Part shown: piece after piece, positions 62,383 to 64,000 of the stretch
Position numbering within the stretch: position 1 is the stretch's first letter
Layout: every line of letters begins with the position of its first letter
Assembly (NCBI GenBank): GCA_017644005.1
Contig: JAEPMJ010000004.1
Location: forward strand, 124,001-188,000
From: Rhizobiaceae bacterium
Lineage (GTDB): Bacteria; Pseudomonadota; Alphaproteobacteria; Rhizobiales; Rhizobiaceae
Reading direction: 5' to 3'
Length of the DNA: 64,000 nt
Position numbers and translations under genes: made by a program
Notes under the pieces: generated by a model
What the model was told of the DNA's origin: nothing
Databases searched by the model: none
What the model saw: only the letters and a program-made list of their open reading frames with translations

Positions 62383-62979
62383 ATGTCCGCCGACGTCTTT
62401 CTCGCGCTGTTCACCTTTGCTTTTGTATCTTCAGTCACCCCGGGGCCTAACAATTTCATGCTGCTGGCATCGGGCGTGAATTTCGGTTTCCGGCGCACGA
62501 TCCCGCATATGCTGGGCATCGGAGCAGGGTTCGTGGCTCTGCTGTTTGCGGTCGGGCTGGGGCTTGGTGCGCTTCTGACGGCATATCCGCATCTGCACCT
62601 TGCGCTCAAGATCGCGGGTGGGGCGTATCTGCTTTATCTCGCCTGGAGGATCGCCATGTCGCGCTCCGTGGAGGCGGAGAAGGGAGCAGCTGCGCGGCCG
62701 ATGACATTTCTGGAAGCGACCGCGTTTCAATGGGTCAACCCGAAGGCCTGGGTGATGGCGGTGACCGCGATGGCGCTCTATTCGAGCGCGGATCAGCCTT
62801 TCGGCTCCGTTGTGCTCGTCGCGCTGATATTCGGTATCGTGAACCTGCCTTGCGTGTCGAGCTGGACGGCATTCGGCACCGCACTGCGCGGCTTCCTGTC
62901 CGACCCCGTACGATTGAAATGGTTCAATATCGCCATGGGGCTGCTGCTTGCAGCGTCGATCTGGCCGATGTTGCGCTGA
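62383..62979 (+). CDS. LysE/RhtB-family amino acid exporter
   Basis: This 198-residue membrane protein has about six helices and the family N-terminus FTFAFVSSVTPGPNNFMLLASG, followed by the central YLLYLAWRIAMS and QWVNPKAWVMAVTAMALYSS motifs. Members export lysine, threonine, homoserine or other amino acids; the substrate here is unknown. The ATG at 62383 follows GGGAGG (62372-62377). A perfect palindrome lies just upstream and suggests regulated expression. A 185-bp gap with no other feature separates it from ilvH. Confidence 0.88.
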   Translation: MSADVFLALFTFAFVSSVTPGPNNFMLLASGVNFGFRRTIPHMLGIGAGFVALLFAVGLGLGALLTAYPHLHLALKIAGGAYLLYLAWRIAMSRSVEAEKGAAARPMTFLEATAFQWVNPKAWVMAVTAMALYSSADQPFGSVVLVALIFGIVNLPCVSSWTAFGTALRGFLSDPVRLKWFNIAMGLLLAASIWPMLR

Positions 62980-63050
62980 CGGACTGCGCCCCTTTCTGGA
63001 CCATGCGCCTCCATCTTGTCTGGCGGCCAAGCCGATCATAGGGTTCGCGA

Positions 63051-63665
63051 ATGGGCCACGATCACGACCATGACAACCATCTCGACCCGATGGCCGCACG
63101 CGTCAAAGCGCTCGAGACCATCCTTGTCGAAAAGGGGCTGGTCGAAGCGGCCGCGATAGACGCGATCATCGAGACCTATGAACACAAGGTCGGCCCGGGC
63201 AACGGCGCGCGCGTTGTGGCCAGGGCATGGTCCGATCCGGACTTTGCCGCTTGGCTGGCGAATGATGCCACGGCGGCAATTGCCTCGCTCGGTTTCAGCG
63301 GCCGGCAGGGCGAGCATATGCGCGCCGTGTTCAATACACCTCAACAGCATCATCTCATCGTCTGCACGCTGTGCTCCTGCTATCCCTGGTCGGTGCTCGG
63401 GCTGCCACCTGTCTGGTACAAATCACCGCCATATCGCAGCCGTGCGGTCATAGACCCGCGTGGCGTACTGGCCGAATTCGGGCTGGAGCTGCCAGCGGAC
63501 ATGCAGATCCGTGTCTGGGACTCCACCGCTGAGCTCAGATATCTCGTCGTGCCTATGCGACCGGCCGGAACCGACCATCTCGATGAACAGGCGCTGGCGG
63601 AACTGGTGACACGCGATTCCATGATCGGCACCGGGCTCGCCTTGTCCGCCGGAGACCCGGAATGA
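63051..63665 (+). CDS. nthA: Nitrile hydratase alpha subunit, cobalt type
   Basis: Nitrile hydratase turns nitriles into amides. The 204-residue alpha subunit begins with a His/Asp-rich stretch ([12 protein letters not shown]) and has the metal motif [10 protein letters not shown] near residues 105-114. CTLCSC with Thr is the cobalt-type signature, whereas CSLCSC is iron-type. The three Cys and the Ser form the claw setting. Family segments [18 protein letters not shown] and [19 protein letters not shown] also match. The stop overlaps the beta subunit start (ATGA). The activator gene is expected beyond the window. Confidence 0.94.
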   Translation: MGHDHDHDNHLDPMAARVKALETILVEKGLVEAAAIDAIIETYEHKVGPGNGARVVARAWSDPDFAAWLANDATAAIASLGFSGRQGEHMRAVFNTPQQHHLIVCTLCSCYPWSVLGLPPVWYKSPPYRSRAVIDPRGVLAEFGLELPADMQIRVWDSTAELRYLVVPMRPAGTDHLDEQALAELVTRDSMIGTGLALSAGDPE

Positions 63666-64000
63666 ACGGCCCGCAGGACCTTGGCGGGCAGATGGGTTTC
63701 GGCCCGGTCGCACCGGAGCCGGACGAGCCGCTGTTTCATGCCGAATGGGAAAAGCGTGCAATGGGGATGACGGTTGCCGCCGGCACGATGGGGCACTGGA
63801 CGATCGATGAAAGCCGGTTTCAGCGCGAGAGCCTGGCACCTGCCGACTATTACGCATCGAGCTATTATGAAATCTGGATCAAGGCGCTGGAACGGCTGCT
63901 TGAGCGACATGGTTTTGTGAGCGCCGAAGAGCTCGTGGCCGGCAGAGCGATCAATCCGGGCCGGAAGCCGAAGCGGGTCCTGAAAGCGGGCGAGGTGGCC
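63662..64000 (+). CDS. nthB: Nitrile hydratase beta subunit, N-terminal part (runs off the right edge)
   Basis: The first 113 residues are visible from ATG 63662. [32 protein letters not shown] is the expected N-terminal opening of the beta subunit, followed by [28 protein letters not shown]. The frame is open to the window edge. It overlaps nthA by 4 bp, consistent with an alpha-beta heterodimer made from one mRNA. The end of the gene, and whether it is fused or followed by an activator, cannot be seen. Confidence 0.9.
   Translation, partial: MNGPQDLGGQMGFGPVAPEPDEPLFHAEWEKRAMGMTVAAGTMGHWTIDESRFQRESLAPADYYASSYYEIWIKALERLLERHGFVSAEELVAGRAINPGRKPKRVLKAGEVA

Overview
The window is about 64 kb of GC-rich chromosome from an alphaproteobacterium, most likely a member of the Hyphomicrobiales (Rhizobiales) near Mesorhizobium and other Phyllobacteriaceae. 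Four things point there. The tmRNA gene is of the permuted two-piece type. SspB is of the alphaproteobacterial kind. FtsZ has a long C-terminal extension and sits at the end of one uninterrupted division and cell-wall cluster. GANTC (CcrM) sites are concentrated in the intergenic region ahead of the ddl-ftsQAZ genes. The family-level placement is inference. Nearly everything is vertically inherited housekeeping DNA. I see no prophage, insertion sequence, CRISPR array, tRNA or rRNA gene, or integrative element.

Layout. 1-2.7 kb: the end of a J-domain gene, an AmpD-type amidase and two tandem lytic transglycosylase paralogues. 2.7-4.3 kb: RNase P RNA, convergent with a PLP-dependent cystathionine gamma-lyase-like gene. 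4.4-23.4 kb: the complete dcw cluster mraZ-rsmH-ftsL-ftsI-murE-murF-mraY-murD-ftsW-murG-murC-murB-ddl-ftsQ-ftsA-ftsZ. It mostly has 1-4 bp overlaps, with regulatory gaps before mraZ, ddl and ftsZ. 23.6-29.5 kb: lpxC, bamD, recN and ligA. 29.6-35.4 kb: azlCD, an M24 aminopeptidase, a 61-residue protein, prmA, a SCO1 copper chaperone with a small membrane protein, and a hexapeptide acyltransferase. 35.4-41.7 kb: a decayed stretch, a secreted trypsin-like protease, a UvrD/PcrA helicase, a MerR regulator with a divergent metal exporter, and a thioesterase. 41.8-47.1 kb: an FAD-linked oxidase and a giant AsmA protein. 47.2-49.1 kb: RHH and DUF4169 proteins, sspB, ssrA and a DUF2853 protein. 49.2-54.8 kb: thyA, folA, hflK, hflC, a DUF2065 protein and degP. 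54.8-59.5 kb: serB, miaA, a GGDEF protein and a HerA-type ATPase. 59.6-62.2 kb: the attenuated ilvB-ilvH operon. 62.4-64 kb: a LysE exporter and the start of a Co-type nitrile hydratase.

How the parts work together. The dcw block makes lipid II and the divisome, and lpxC and bamD add outer-membrane biogenesis. The protease-control genes hflKC, degP, sspB and ssrA handle protein quality. Acetolactate synthase is controlled by a leader peptide rich in Ile, Leu and Val whose AUG lies at the predicted transcription start. I found no clear new multi-gene system. The best leads are regulatory or structural: MraZ-like decamer repeats, GANTC clusters, the leaderless ilv attenuator, ssrA lying next to its adaptor gene sspB, a CTG-initiated AsmA gene, a palindrome-rich in-frame insertion in uvrD, and a perfect 17-bp operator-like palindrome before lysE.
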